Part shown: positions 1 through 7,371 of the stretch, piece by piece
Layout of the letters: each line of letters begins with the position of its first letter
Position numbering within the stretch: the first letter of the stretch is position 1
Assembly: GCA_021779635.1 (NCBI GenBank)
Contig: JAJYAH010000050.1
Location: 1 to 17,604, forward strand
DNA: 17,604 nt
Origin: Pseudomonadota bacterium
GTDB lineage: Bacteria; Pseudomonadota; Alphaproteobacteria; Rhizobiales; Xanthobacteraceae
Direction: 5' to 3'
Notes under the pieces: generated by a model
What the model was told of the DNA's origin: nothing
What the model saw: the letters and a program-made list of their open reading frames with translations, nothing else
Database searches by the model: none
Program-made: the position numbers and the translations under genes

Positions 1-1158
1 CTGGCCGGCGTGATCGCGATGTTCTCCGCGATCATCGTGTTGGCATTCCTGCCGTGGCTCGATACCGCGCGGACGCGCTCGTCCAAGTATCGCCCGCTGG
101 CGAAGCAGTTCTTCTGGATCTTCGTCATCGTCTGCGTGCTCTTGGGCTACCTCGGGGCGCAACCGCCGGAAGGCATCTATGTGATCGCCGGGCGCATCCT
201 CACCGTCTGCTATTTCGCCTATTTCCTGATCCTGCTGCCGCTCTTGAGCCGGATCGAAAAGCCGAGACCGATTCCGAACTCGATCGCCGACGATGTGTTG
301 GCGAAATCGGGAGGCAGGGCGGCGCCGATGGTGTCCGCGGCGATTACCCTGATGGTCGCAGGTTCGCTGTTCCTGGGCAGCGCGCACAACGCCCGGGCCG
401 CGGAGGACGATACGCCGCCGTCGCAGAAATGGTCATTCGCCGGACCGTTCGGCAAGTTCGATCGCGGATCATTGCAGCGGGGCTTAAAGGTCTACAAGGA
501 AGTCTGCTCCGCCTGCCACTCGCTATCGTATATCGCATTCCGCAATCTCGCCGATCCCGGCGGTCCCGGCTTCTCGGAAGCACAGGCCGCCGCCTTCGCG
601 TCCGGCTACAAGATCAACGACGGTCCGAACGACCAGGGCGAGATGTTCGACCGGCCCGGCCGGGTCGCCGATTATTTCCCCTCGCCATTCCCCAACGAGC
701 AGGCGGCCCGTGCCGCCAATGGTGGTGCGGCGCCCCCCGATCTGTCGCTGATCACCAAGGCGCGTTCCTATGAGCGCGGCTTTCCGCAATTCATCTTCGA
801 CTTCTTCTCGCAATTCCAGGAGCAGGGGCCAAACTATGTCTCTGCGATCCTGCAAGGCTTTGAAGACAAGCCGCCGGCCGGCGTGACCATTCCGGACGGC
901 TCCTACTACAACAAGTATTTCCCGGGCCACGCCATCAAGATGCCGAAGCCGCTGAGCGACGGACAGGTGACGTTTGACGACGGGTCGCCGGCAACGGTCG
1001 CGCAATACGCCCATGACGTCTCAACCTTTCTGATGTGGACGGCCGAGCCGCATATGGAGGCCCGCAAGCGGATCGGGCTGCAGGTGTTCGTCTTCCTGAT
1101 CCTGCTTACGGGTCTGCTGTACTTCACCAAGAAGAAGGTCTGGGCCAACGCGCACTGA
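1..1158 (+). CDS. fbcH: Cytochrome b/c1 fusion precursor, C-terminal part (5' end outside window)
   Basis: The reading frame is open from base 1, so the gene starts upstream. The first ~90 residues are the last transmembrane helices of cytochrome b. Around residues 110-133 (counted from base 1) lies an internal signal-like hydrophobic stretch ending in ARA|AEDD, where the precursor is expected to be cut to release cytochrome c1. The c1 part has the heme c motif CSACH (Cys169, Cys172, His173), a likely Met heme ligand in KMPKPL (Met314), and a C-terminal membrane anchor followed by KKK. In the bc1 complex (quinol:cytochrome c oxidoreductase), cytochrome b oxidises quinol in the inner membrane and c1 passes electrons to soluble cytochrome c on the periplasmic side. 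One gene encoding both b and c1 is the arrangement known from Bradyrhizobium fbcH, where the Rieske gene fbcF lies upstream. The gene is followed by a strong terminator, so it ends its operon. Only the 5' part is missing. Confidence 0.95.
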   Translation: MAGVIAMFSAIIVLAFLPWLDTARTRSSKYRPLAKQFFWIFVIVCVLLGYLGAQPPEGIYVIAGRILTVCYFAYFLILLPLLSRIEKPRPIPNSIADDVLAKSGGRAAPMVSAAITLMVAGSLFLGSAHNARAAEDDTPPSQKWSFAGPFGKFDRGSLQRGLKVYKEVCSACHSLSYIAFRNLADPGGPGFSEAQAAAFASGYKINDGPNDQGEMFDRPGRVADYFPSPFPNEQAARAANGGAAPPDLSLITKARSYERGFPQFIFDFFSQFQEQGPNYVSAILQGFEDKPPAGVTIPDGSYYNKYFPGHAIKMPKPLSDGQVTFDDGSPATVAQYAHDVSTFLMWTAEPHMEARKRIGLQVFVFLILLTGLLYFTKKKVWANAH

Positions 1159-1185
1159 CTTTTGCGGATCGATGACGCAAAATTG

Positions 1186-1210
1186 AAAAAGCCCCGACCG
1201 GGGCTTTTTT
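1186..1210 (+). terminator. Rho-independent terminator after fbcH
   Basis: A perfect GC stem, gcccc (1191-1195) and ggggc (1200-1204), has a 4-base loop. It is extended by an A-run pairing with the six-T run at 1205-1210. It lies 28 bases after the fbcH stop, and the A/T symmetry means it could work in both directions. Confidence 0.9.
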
Positions 1211-1242
1211 ATTGGATGAAGCACGTGTCGTGGACGCGATGA

Positions 1243-1272
1243 TTGCTTCCTGATCGCACTGCGGACAAAATA
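1243..1272 (+). promoter_or_regulatory. Possible promoter of the dienelactone hydrolase gene
   Basis: A ttgctt box (1243-1248) lies about 17-18 bases from an A-rich caaaata (1266-1272), between the fbcH terminator and the next gene. This is a weak match to a sigma-70-type promoter. The preceding terminator does require a new promoter somewhere in 1211-1310. Confidence 0.25.
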
Positions 1273-1315
1273 GCCGGCAATCTGCCAACCTTTAAGAAAA
1301 TGACCGGAGGAATCC

Positions 1316-1990
1316 ATGGGTACCAGCATCTCGTTCAAGCGTCCGGACGGCAAGGACGCCAACGGCTATCTCGCCAACGCCGCCCGCGGCAACGCGCCGG
1401 GCGTGATCGTGATCCAGGAATGGTGGGGGCTTTCGGAACAGATCAAGGGCCTGTGCGACCGCTTTGCGGTGGCCGGCTTCGACGCGCTGGCGCCTGATCT
1501 CTACAAGGGCAAGGTGGTGCCGTATCACGACACCGATGCCGCCGGCAAAGAGATGAACTCCCTGGATTTCATGGACGCCACCACGCAGACCGTGCGCGGC
1601 GCGGCCCTTTATCTCGGCAAGAACGGCGCCAAGGTCGGCCTGACCGGCTTCTGCCTCGGGGGCGCCGTGACCATCATCGGCGCGGCCAAAATTCCCGAAC
1701 TGACCGCCGGCGTCGTGTTCTACGGCATTCCGCCGGAGCAGGCGGCGAAACCCGCCGACATCAAAATTCCGCTGCAGGCCCATTTTGCCAACAAGGATGA
1801 TTGGTGCACGCCGCAACTGGTCAGTGCCTTCGAGAGCGGAATGAAAGCCGCCGGCAAGTCGCTCGAACTGTTCCGCTATGACGCCGAGCACGCCTTCGTC
1901 AACGAGCAGCGTCAATCGGTGCACGATCGCCAGGCCGCCGAACTGGCCTGGGGCCGCGCTACCGATTTCTTCAAGAAGCATCTGGGGTGA
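1316..1990 (+). CDS. Dienelactone hydrolase family protein
   Basis: A 224-residue alpha/beta hydrolase, close to the usual length of the DLH family (carboxymethylenebutenolidase-like). The family triad is visible: nucleophile Cys113 in GFCLGG, Asp161/162 in NKDDW, and His192 in DAEHAF. Glu35 in QEWWG is the residue that partners the cysteine in DLH. There is no signal peptide, so it should be cytosolic. The start is supported by a ggagg Shine-Dalgarno at 1306-1310, five bases before ATG. True DLH opens the lactone ring in chlorocatechol degradation, but most members of this family have unknown substrates. No other ortho-cleavage gene lies nearby, so the substrate is not inferred here. It stands alone, converging on an extradiol dioxygenase gene. 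Confidence 0.9.
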   Translation: MGTSISFKRPDGKDANGYLANAARGNAPGVIVIQEWWGLSEQIKGLCDRFAVAGFDALAPDLYKGKVVPYHDTDAAGKEMNSLDFMDATTQTVRGAALYLGKNGAKVGLTGFCLGGAVTIIGAAKIPELTAGVVFYGIPPEQAAKPADIKIPLQAHFANKDDWCTPQLVSAFESGMKAAGKSLELFRYDAEHAFVNEQRQSVHDRQAAELAWGRATDFFKKHLG

Positions 1991-2015
1991 GATGCGAGCA
2001 GGGCGAAGCGACGTT

Positions 2016-2110
2016 CCCTCTCCCGCTTGCGCGCGTTAGGGTGGGGGCAGCCACGGGCACTGTGCTCGCGATGCCCCCTCTCCACCTCTCCCCCCGCAAG
2101 CGGGAGAGAG
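2016..2110. repeat. Palindromic interspersed repeat (REP-like)
   Basis: The left arm ccctctcccgcttgcg (2016-2031) and right arm cgcaagcgggagagag (2095-2110) are inverted repeats matching at 14 of 16 positions. A second, imperfect inverted pair lies inside (gggtgggggca against tgccccctctccacc). The element fills the gap between two convergent genes. Its style is that of interspersed palindromes often found in Bradyrhizobium gaps. It may fold in RNA and act as a bidirectional transcription end, but it has no T-run. Confidence 0.7.
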
Positions 2111-2159
2111 CAGGCCGTACCCGCGGCGACGGGGTACCTTCCTTAATCTGCGCGATTAT

Positions 2160-3164
2160 TCATCCCGTCCCACCACGCGCAAGATCCCACCAGGCGCAAG
2201 TGCCCGACATCAGCTTGTAATTGCCGTCCATGACCTGAACCGGCGCGCGCAGGCCGGCCGCCGCCGCGCGCATCCGCATCTCGCGCGCGACTTCGCGGTC
2301 GGCGGGCGGCAGCCACACGCGTTCATGCCCCCACAGGCTGGGGCCGTCCTTCAGTTCGAACGGTTGCCAGGTCGGCGGATCGATTTCGCGGCCGCCCCAG
2401 CCGCACTCGACCATGAAGGACGACGGCGTTTTCGCGTAAAACGACGTCATCAGGTCGTTGGTGTGCCGTCCGAGCGTGACGCTGACCCGTTCCGGCTGGC
2501 TCAAGGCGACATCGTAGGACTGGCCGACATCGTCGAGCGAGAACAACTCCACCATCAGGTGATGCATGCCGTTGCGGCCGGTCTCGATCAAGGCGAGGCT
2601 GTGATGCCGCGCATTGATATGAAAGAAGCAGGCGCGAAACGGCTTCTGCATGTAGTCGCTGAGCCGAAAGCCGAGCAAATCGACGTAGAACGGCATCACC
2701 GCATCGATATTTTCAACTGTCAGCACGGCGTGACCGAGGCCGAGAGGACCGGTGCGGAAGCCGGAAATGGAGCGGCCGGGGCTGAACGGCGTCTCGTCGA
2801 TCTCAGCGCCGTAAAATGTCTCGAGGCGATTGCCGGCGGGATCCCGGAACGAAATCAGACCGCCAACGCGCCTGAGATCCGCGAGCGCTTTTGGTTCGGC
2901 GACAACCTCGATCTCGGCTCGTTCCAGCCGGGCCGCCAGTCCGTCCAGGGCCGCCGCATCGGCAACCTCCCAGCCGAAGAAGCGCTCGCCTTCCGCCATC
3001 GAGCGGTCGATGACAATGCGCTGCTTGCGGTCGTCCATGCGGAATGCGAGCAGGGAAGGACCGCGCTCGACTGCCTGCAGGCCGACCAGTCCGGTCCCGA
3101 ACTGCCGCCAGTCGTCGAGAGCGCTTGATCCGAACCCGACATATCCCAGAGCCTGCAACGGCAT
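2160..3164 (-). CDS. Type I extradiol dioxygenase (BphC-like, VOC superfamily)
   Basis: The 334-residue length fits two-domain type I extradiol dioxygenases, which open catechol-type rings next to the hydroxyls using Fe(II) or Mn(II). The metal ligands are visible in the C-terminal half: His145 (GLGHAV), His201/202 (MHHLMVE) and Glu253 (FMVECGWGG). The other active-site positions of the BphC family are also present: His188 (RHHSLAL), His234 with Asn236-Asp237 (GRHTND) and Tyr243 (SFYAKTP). The enzyme is therefore probably active, not just a VOC-fold relative. The N-terminal domain lacks the ligands, as is normal. A ggagg Shine-Dalgarno (cctcc at 3171-3175 on the plus strand) supports the start. 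The substrate is unknown. No hydroxylase, ferredoxin or meta-cleavage hydrolase gene is adjacent, and the neighbouring dienelactone hydrolase converges on it, so the two are not in one operon. Confidence 0.85.
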   Translation of the reverse strand: MPLQALGYVGFGSSALDDWRQFGTGLVGLQAVERGPSLLAFRMDDRKQRIVIDRSMAEGERFFGWEVADAAALDGLAARLERAEIEVVAEPKALADLRRVGGLISFRDPAGNRLETFYGAEIDETPFSPGRSISGFRTGPLGLGHAVLTVENIDAVMPFYVDLLGFRLSDYMQKPFRACFFHINARHHSLALIETGRNGMHHLMVELFSLDDVGQSYDVALSQPERVSVTLGRHTNDLMTSFYAKTPSSFMVECGWGGREIDPPTWQPFELKDGPSLWGHERVWLPPADREVAREMRMRAAAAGLRAPVQVMDGNYKLMSGTCAWWDLARGGTG

Positions 3165-3293
3165 CGCGCGCCTCCGCTTCCAGCAAATCCCGGCGAGGAC
3201 TTCAGTGTGTTTGGCTGAATCCTACGCATTTTTTCCGGGAATCAATACCAAAAGATCGATCGCAACCCGAGCGGCGTCTGCGCGGCCATCATG

Positions 3294-3506
3294 TCATTGC
3301 GGGCAACACGGGCTCTTCCCGCTTTGCTGGACCGGCGGGCAGGGCACGGACCCGAACGAACAAAACACGCAGCAATCGCCGGCCAACGGCTTGAGCTTCT
3401 GTCCACAGCCTTTGCAGGCATGGAAGAACTGACAGGCATCGGTCGGCATCTGTTCGATGGACTGAAAACCGCATTGCGGACATGTAAGGACGGATTCGAG
3501 CTGCAT
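3294..3506 (-). CDS. Small cysteine-rich GDCCVxC-domain protein
   Basis: This 70-residue protein has eleven cysteines. Two CxxC pairs (CPQC at 9-12, CKGC at 31-34) look like a small zinc-ribbon fold. They are followed by the signature GDCCVFC (43-49) and FGSVPCPP, which I recognise as the 'GDCCVxC domain-containing (seleno)protein' family. Members can carry selenocysteine in place of one cysteine; here all are cysteine. The function is unknown, and thiol or metal binding is inferred from composition only. A TATACT-like box on the minus strand (3537-3542) lies about 30 bases upstream, but no good -35 is visible at normal spacing. The Shine-Dalgarno is weak (gaag). Translation ends 129 bases before the dioxygenase gene begins on the same strand. 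The family match makes it a real gene despite its size. Confidence 0.8.
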   Translation of the reverse strand: MQLESVLTCPQCGFQSIEQMPTDACQFFHACKGCGQKLKPLAGDCCVFCSFGSVPCPPVQQSGKSPCCPQ

Positions 3507-3679
3507 CGCAATTCTTCGTCGTCTGTGATTTGATGGAGTATAGTCGAATAACGGCGTGAGAGGTTCAAATCTGTAATCCAGGCATAGACCGCAGAAAACG
3601 GGGCAGCAGCGTTGCTTTAACCCGTTGCGGGACTACTGGCAGAGGCACCCCCCTGAGACGTTCTCAGCGATATCGTCCC

Positions 3680-3708
3680 TTGACGTATCCGTTCCGGCAT
3701 GGTGTCTA
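3680..3708 (+). promoter_or_regulatory. Candidate promoter of the trp leader
   Basis: A near-consensus -35, cttgacg (ttgacg at 3680-3685), lies 17 bases from tgtcta (3703-3708), a weak -10. Transcription would start around 3714-3717, at or next to the ATG of the leader peptide (3716). The -35 and its position just before the leader make the call. The -10 is poor. Confidence 0.45.
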
Positions 3709-3715
3709 CCGCGCC

Positions 3716-3763
3716 ATGAACACCGTCATCCGCGAGAGCCGTCTCTGGTGGCCCACCTTCTAA
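3716..3763 (+). CDS. trpL: trp operon leader peptide
   Basis: A 15-codon reading frame encodes MNTVIRESRLWWPTF and ends in TAA. It has two adjacent Trp codons (3746-3751) and sits immediately before two competing hairpins and a terminator upstream of trpE(G). This is the classical Trp-sensing leader: charged tRNA-Trp lets the ribosome finish and the terminator form, while shortage stalls it on the tandem Trp codons. No Shine-Dalgarno is visible at normal distance, and the predicted transcript may begin at or near the AUG, so translation could be leaderless. An overlapping out-of-frame ATG at 3699 gives only six codons. Rhizobial trpE(G) genes are known to be attenuated by such leader peptides. 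Confidence 0.85.
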   Translation: MNTVIRESRLWWPTF

Positions 3764-3805
3764 AGGTGGCCGGTGCGATTTCATTTTCTTCAATCGTCAG
3801 AGGCC
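3746..3805 (+). promoter_or_regulatory. trp attenuator: Trp-codon hairpin and antiterminator
   Basis: The first hairpin pairs ccacctt with aaggtgg across the leader stop codon (about 3753-3769), just after the Trp codons. The alternative antiterminator pairs cgatt (3776-3780) with aatcg (3792-3796) and ggcc (3768-3771) with ggcc (3802-3805). It would take up the 5' arm of the terminator stem. A ribosome stalled on the Trp codons would block the first hairpin and favour the antiterminator. The pairings are visible in the sequence, but energies were not computed. Confidence 0.7.
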
Positions 3806-3834
3806 GTCATCGCAGCGCGACGGCCTTTTCGTTT
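3801..3834 (+). terminator. trp attenuator terminator
   Basis: A perfect 8-base stem, aggccgtc (3801-3808) and gacggcct (3819-3826), is followed by ttttcgttt. It lies between trpL and trpE(G), 43 bases before the trpE(G) start. Termination here would release a small RNA of roughly 120 nt containing the leader peptide frame. Confidence 0.85.
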
Positions 3835-3877
3835 GTCCTGTGTGGCGTTTCCTCGGCAAGTTTCGTAAGAGGATCAC

Positions 3878-6046
3878 ATGAACAGGACAGCCTTCTCCCT
3901 GCCGGCTCACAGCGAGTACCACACCCATCGCGGGCTTTTGGTGTCGCGGTCGGTGGAGCAGTTCACCGGCGACGCCAAAAGGCTCGACGACCTGATCGAC
4001 CTCTTGGATCGCCGCCGCGGCGTGGTGCTGTCGTCGGGCACCACGGTGCCGGGCCGCTATGAGAGCTTTGATCTCGGCTTTTCCGACCCGCCGCTGCAGC
4101 TGGAAACCGCTCGCTCCGACTTTTCGCTCCGGGCCTTGAACGAGCGCGGCCGGGTCCTGATCGCGTTCCTCGGCGACGTCCTGCGCGAGCCCTGCGTCGT
4201 CATCACGAAGAAAGACCCGACACGGCTCGCCGGTCATATCGTCCGCGGGGCGGCGCCGGTCGATGAAGACCAGCGCACCCGGCGCGCCAGCATGATGTCG
4301 CTGGTGCGCGACCTGGTGGCGTCGCTCGGCGCCAATGATGATCCGCTGCTCGGCCTGTTCGGCGCGTTCGCCTACGATCTCGTGTTCCAGATCGAGGATC
4401 TCGTGCAGAAGCGCGCGCGGGAGAGCGACCAGCGCGACATCGTACTTTACGTGCCGGATCGCCTGCTGGCCTATGATCGCGCCACCGGGCGCGGCGTGGT
4501 GCTGAGCTACGATTTTGCCTGGAAGGGGGCGTCCACGGCGGGTCTGCCGCGCACCACCGCCGAAAGCGTCTATGCGAAGACGCCGCGGCAGGGATTTTCC
4601 GATCACGCTTCCGGCGAGTATCAGGCCACGGTGGAAACCGCGCGCGCGGCGTTCGCGCGCGGCGATCTGTTCGAGGCGGTGCCGGGGCAATTATTCGCCG
4701 AACCCTGCGAGCGCTCGCCGGCGGAAGTGTTCCAGCGGTTGTGCCGGATCAATCCGTCGCCCTATGGCGCCCTGATGAATCTCGGCGACGGGGAATTTCT
4801 GGTGTCGGCGTCGCCGGAGATGTTCGTGCGCTGCGACGGCCGGCGGGTCGAGACCTGCCCGATTTCCGGCACCATCGCGCGCGGCGTCGATGCGATCGGG
4901 GACGCCGAGCAGATCAGGCAATTGCTGAATTCCGAGAAGGACGAATTCGAACTCAACATGTGCACCGACGTCGACCGCAACGACAAGGCGCGCGTCTGCG
5001 TGCCCGGCACCATCAAGGTGCTGGCGCGGCGGCAGATCGAAACCTATTCGAAACTGTTTCACACCGTCGATCATGTTGAAGGCATGCTGCGGCCGGGCTT
5101 CGACTCGCTCGATGCGTTCCTGACCCACGCCTGGGCGGTGACGGTGACCGGCGCGCCGAAATTATGGGCGATGCAGTTCGTCGAGGATCACGAGCGATCG
5201 TCGCGGCGCTGGTATGCCGGCGCGATCGGCGCGGTGAATTTCGACGGCAGCATCAATACCGGGCTCACTATTCGCACCATCCGGATGAAGGACGGCCTGG
5301 CCGAGGTGCGGGTCGGCGCGACCTGCCTGTTCGATTCGGATCCCGCCGCCGAGGACCGCGAATGCCAGGTCAAGGCCGCAGCATTGTTTCAGGCATTGCG
5401 CGGCGATCCGCCGAAGCCGCTGTCGGCGTTCGCGCCGGATGCCACGGGATCGGGCAAGCGGGTACTGCTGATCGATCACGACGACAGTTTCGTACACATG
5501 CTGGCGGACTATTTCCGGCAGGTCGGCGCCGCCGTCACCGTGGTCAGGCATGTCCACGCGCAGCAGATGCTCGACGCGCAAAACTACGACCTGTTGGTGC
5601 TGTCGCCGGGGCCGGGGCGGCCGGAAGATTTCGGCATTGCCAAAACCATCGAGGCCGCACTCGGCAAGCAGCTGCCGATCTTCGGCGTCTGCCTCGGGGT
5701 GCAGGCGATCGGCGAGTATTTTGGCGGCCAACTCGGCCAACTCGGCCAGCCCGCGCATGGGCGGCCGTCGCGGGTTCAGGTGCGCGGCGGCCGGTTGATG
5801 CGGAATTTGCCCAATGAGATCGTGATCGGCCGCTACCATTCGCTGTATGTTGAGGGCGATAGCATGCCCGACGTGCTTGCGGTGACGGCGAGCACCGAAG
5901 ACGGCGTGGCGATGGCGATCGAGCACAAAACCCTGCCGGTCGGCGGCGTGCAGTTTCACCCGGAGTCCCTGATGTCGCTCGGCGGCGAAGTTGGCCTGCG
6001 CATTGTGGAGAACGCGTTCCGGCTTGGCGTACCGATCAATGGATGA
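3878..6046 (+). CDS. trpE(G): Anthranilate synthase, fused TrpE-TrpG
   Basis: This 722-residue fusion makes anthranilate from chorismate and glutamine, the first committed step of tryptophan synthesis. Residues ~1-520 are the TrpE (chorismate-binding) part, with PISGTIARG (328-336), [30 protein letters not shown] and [10 protein letters not shown]. The glutamine amidotransferase part starts near residue 527 ([13 protein letters not shown]). It has nucleophile Cys605 in FGVCLGV and His694/Glu696 in QFHPES, the complete class I triad. Fusion in this order is typical of rhizobia and relatives. An aagagga Shine-Dalgarno (3867-3873) supports the start. Expression should be controlled by the attenuator just upstream, and the enzyme is usually also feedback-inhibited by Trp. 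The stop codon overlaps a potential ATG of apt (ATGA at 6043-6046). Confidence 0.97.
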   Translation: MNRTAFSLPAHSEYHTHRGLLVSRSVEQFTGDAKRLDDLIDLLDRRRGVVLSSGTTVPGRYESFDLGFSDPPLQLETARSDFSLRALNERGRVLIAFLGDVLREPCVVITKKDPTRLAGHIVRGAAPVDEDQRTRRASMMSLVRDLVASLGANDDPLLGLFGAFAYDLVFQIEDLVQKRARESDQRDIVLYVPDRLLAYDRATGRGVVLSYDFAWKGASTAGLPRTTAESVYAKTPRQGFSDHASGEYQATVETARAAFARGDLFEAVPGQLFAEPCERSPAEVFQRLCRINPSPYGALMNLGDGEFLVSASPEMFVRCDGRRVETCPISGTIARGVDAIGDAEQIRQLLNSEKDEFELNMCTDVDRNDKARVCVPGTIKVLARRQIETYSKLFHTVDHVEGMLRPGFDSLDAFLTHAWAVTVTGAPKLWAMQFVEDHERSSRRWYAGAIGAVNFDGSINTGLTIRTIRMKDGLAEVRVGATCLFDSDPAAEDRECQVKAAALFQALRGDPPKPLSAFAPDATGSGKRVLLIDHDDSFVHMLADYFRQVGAAVTVVRHVHAQQMLDAQNYDLLVLSPGPGRPEDFGIAKTIEAALGKQLPIFGVCLGVQAIGEYFGGQLGQLGQPAHGRPSRVQVRGGRLMRNLPNEIVIGRYHSLYVEGDSMPDVLAVTASTEDGVAMAIEHKTLPVGGVQFHPESLMSLGGEVGLRIVENAFRLGVPING

Positions 6047-6075
6047 TGGCGAACAGACACCTGAAAGAGACACCG

Positions 6076-6615
6076 ATGACTTTTGAGCACGATTTGAAGG
6101 CTGCCGTCCGCACCATTCCGGATTATCCGAAGCCGGGTATCCTGTTTCGCGACATCACGACGCTGCTCGGCGACGCGCGATCGTTTCGCCGCGCGGTGGA
6201 TGAACTGGTGCAGCCATGGGCCGGCAACAAGATCGACAAGGTGGCCGGCATCGAGGCGCGAGGCTTCATTCTCGGCGGCGCGGTGGCGCACCAGGTCTCC
6301 GCCGGTTTCGTGCCGATCCGCAAGAAGGGCAAGCTGCCGCACACCACCGTGCGTATCGCCTACTCGCTGGAATACGGCATCGATGAAATGGAGATGCACG
6401 CCGACGCCATTCATCCCGGCGAGCGTGTGATCCTGGTCGACGACCTGATCGCCACCGGCGGCACGGCGGAGGGCGCGGTCAAGCTGATGCGCCAGATCGG
6501 CGCCAATGTGGTCGCGGCCTGCTTCATCATCGATCTGCCGGACCTCGGCGGTGCAGCGAAATTACGCGCGATGGATGTGCCGGTACGCACCTTGATGGCG
6601 TTCGACGGGCATTGA
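6076..6615 (+). CDS. apt: Adenine phosphoribosyltransferase
   Basis: A 179-residue type I phosphoribosyltransferase that converts adenine and PRPP to AMP and pyrophosphate in purine salvage. The PRPP-binding signature [13 protein letters not shown] spans 119-131. The family segments [15 protein letters not shown] (N-terminal), [10 protein letters not shown] and RKKGKLP (adenine/flexible-loop region) are present, and the length is normal. I chose the ATG at 6076 because gaaagaga lies 5-6 bases upstream and the family N-terminus begins there. An in-frame ATG at 6043 overlaps the trpE(G) stop and would add 11 residues ([11 protein letters not shown]) unlike the family. It follows trpE(G) with 29 intervening bases and no visible terminator, so the two are probably co-transcribed. 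Confidence 0.95.
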   Translation: MTFEHDLKAAVRTIPDYPKPGILFRDITTLLGDARSFRRAVDELVQPWAGNKIDKVAGIEARGFILGGAVAHQVSAGFVPIRKKGKLPHTTVRIAYSLEYGIDEMEMHADAIHPGERVILVDDLIATGGTAEGAVKLMRQIGANVVAACFIIDLPDLGGAAKLRAMDVPVRTLMAFDGH

Positions 6616-6644
6616 GAATTCTCGCCTCGCTCGACCCGGGAACC

Positions 6645-7313
6645 TCACGACCTCTGCAAAATCAGGTTCAACTCGAGTTCGCGAAAGCTGAGGTAGTTCC
6701 TGCGAATCCATTGATGCAGCTCGGTCGATGAATCCTTCTCGTGGCGAAGGTAGCTGGTAAACGAGAACGTCAGCCGGTCGATATAGGTCTTGAGGAATAC
6801 CGGCAAGGCGGCGATGCGAAGCACGCGGCCGTGCGAAAACGCAGGCGGCAACTCGCCGCGCACCACATGCTCGTTATCGATGGTCACAAGCGCGGTTGCT
6901 GGAATTTGTTGCTGCAGCATCGGATAGCTTCGCGCCGAGACGCGGTCGGTATCGGCGACGAACAGGATGACCGGTGCGACGCCGCGCCGCGCCGCCTCCT
7001 TCATGAATCCGATTTCCTCGGACATCTTGAAGAATTCGTCGAACGCGTGAAAGCCGAGATCGATCACCTTGGAGACGCCGTCGTCGACGATCAGGCGGTC
7101 CATCAGCGCCATCTTCCCGAAGGTATCGTCGACCTCGGCGGTCTCGGTGATTTTTGGCAGATAATCGAGCAGCGAGGGCTCTTTCAGATTGATGTCGAAC
7201 GCGGCCACCGTGCCGTCTTTCAGCAGCAGAAATTCGCTGAGCAGCCGCGCGATCAGCGTCTTGCCGACCAGCGGACGGGGCGAGCAGATGATATAGACAG
7301 GCGTACGGCGCAT
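6645..7313 (-). CDS. Divergent MinD/ParA-like P-loop protein (downstream paralogue)
   Basis: This 222-residue protein has no function I can name. Near the N-terminus it has a beta strand and P-loop, CSPRPLVGKTLIAR (GKT at 17-19). It aligns with the DKGGVGKTT of the neighbouring gene, but the signature lysine is Arg13 and the GG is PL. Other landmarks fall at identical residue numbers in both proteins: AFD (Asp40), VID (Asp85, Walker B position) and IGF (101-103). The C-termini also resemble each other (QWIRRNYLSFRELEL here, HWLANVWSEFDRIKL there). The pair looks like an old tandem duplication. The Walker lysine (Lys18) is kept, so nucleotide binding is possible, while ATP-driven dimerisation as in ParA/MinD is doubtful. 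There is no signal peptide or clear membrane segment. It follows its paralogue with a 58-base gap and has no good Shine-Dalgarno. It converges on apt. Confidence 0.7.
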   Translation of the reverse strand: MRRTPVYIICSPRPLVGKTLIARLLSEFLLLKDGTVAAFDINLKEPSLLDYLPKITETAEVDDTFGKMALMDRLIVDDGVSKVIDLGFHAFDEFFKMSEEIGFMKEAARRGVAPVILFVADTDRVSARSYPMLQQQIPATALVTIDNEHVVRGELPPAFSHGRVLRIAALPVFLKTYIDRLTFSFTSYLRHEKDSSTELHQWIRRNYLSFRELELNLILQRS

Positions 7314-7371
7314 CGGCGCTATATCAGGCGAATTTGGCGCCCAATCCAGCCCAATTACATTCGGCCGGCAA

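Noticed and set aside
3552..3580. A ggttcaaatc sequence resembling a tRNA T-loop
   Set aside because: The flanking bases cannot form the 5-base T stem, and no acceptor, D or anticodon arms are found upstream.
3625..4062. A 145-codon plus-strand frame spanning the trp leader
   Set aside because: It overlaps trpL, the attenuator and the start of trpE(G) in another frame, and its translation is not protein-like.
3797..4690. A 297-codon minus-strand frame opposite trpE(G)
   Set aside because: Shadow of trpE(G); His/Arg/Ala-rich translation with no domain.
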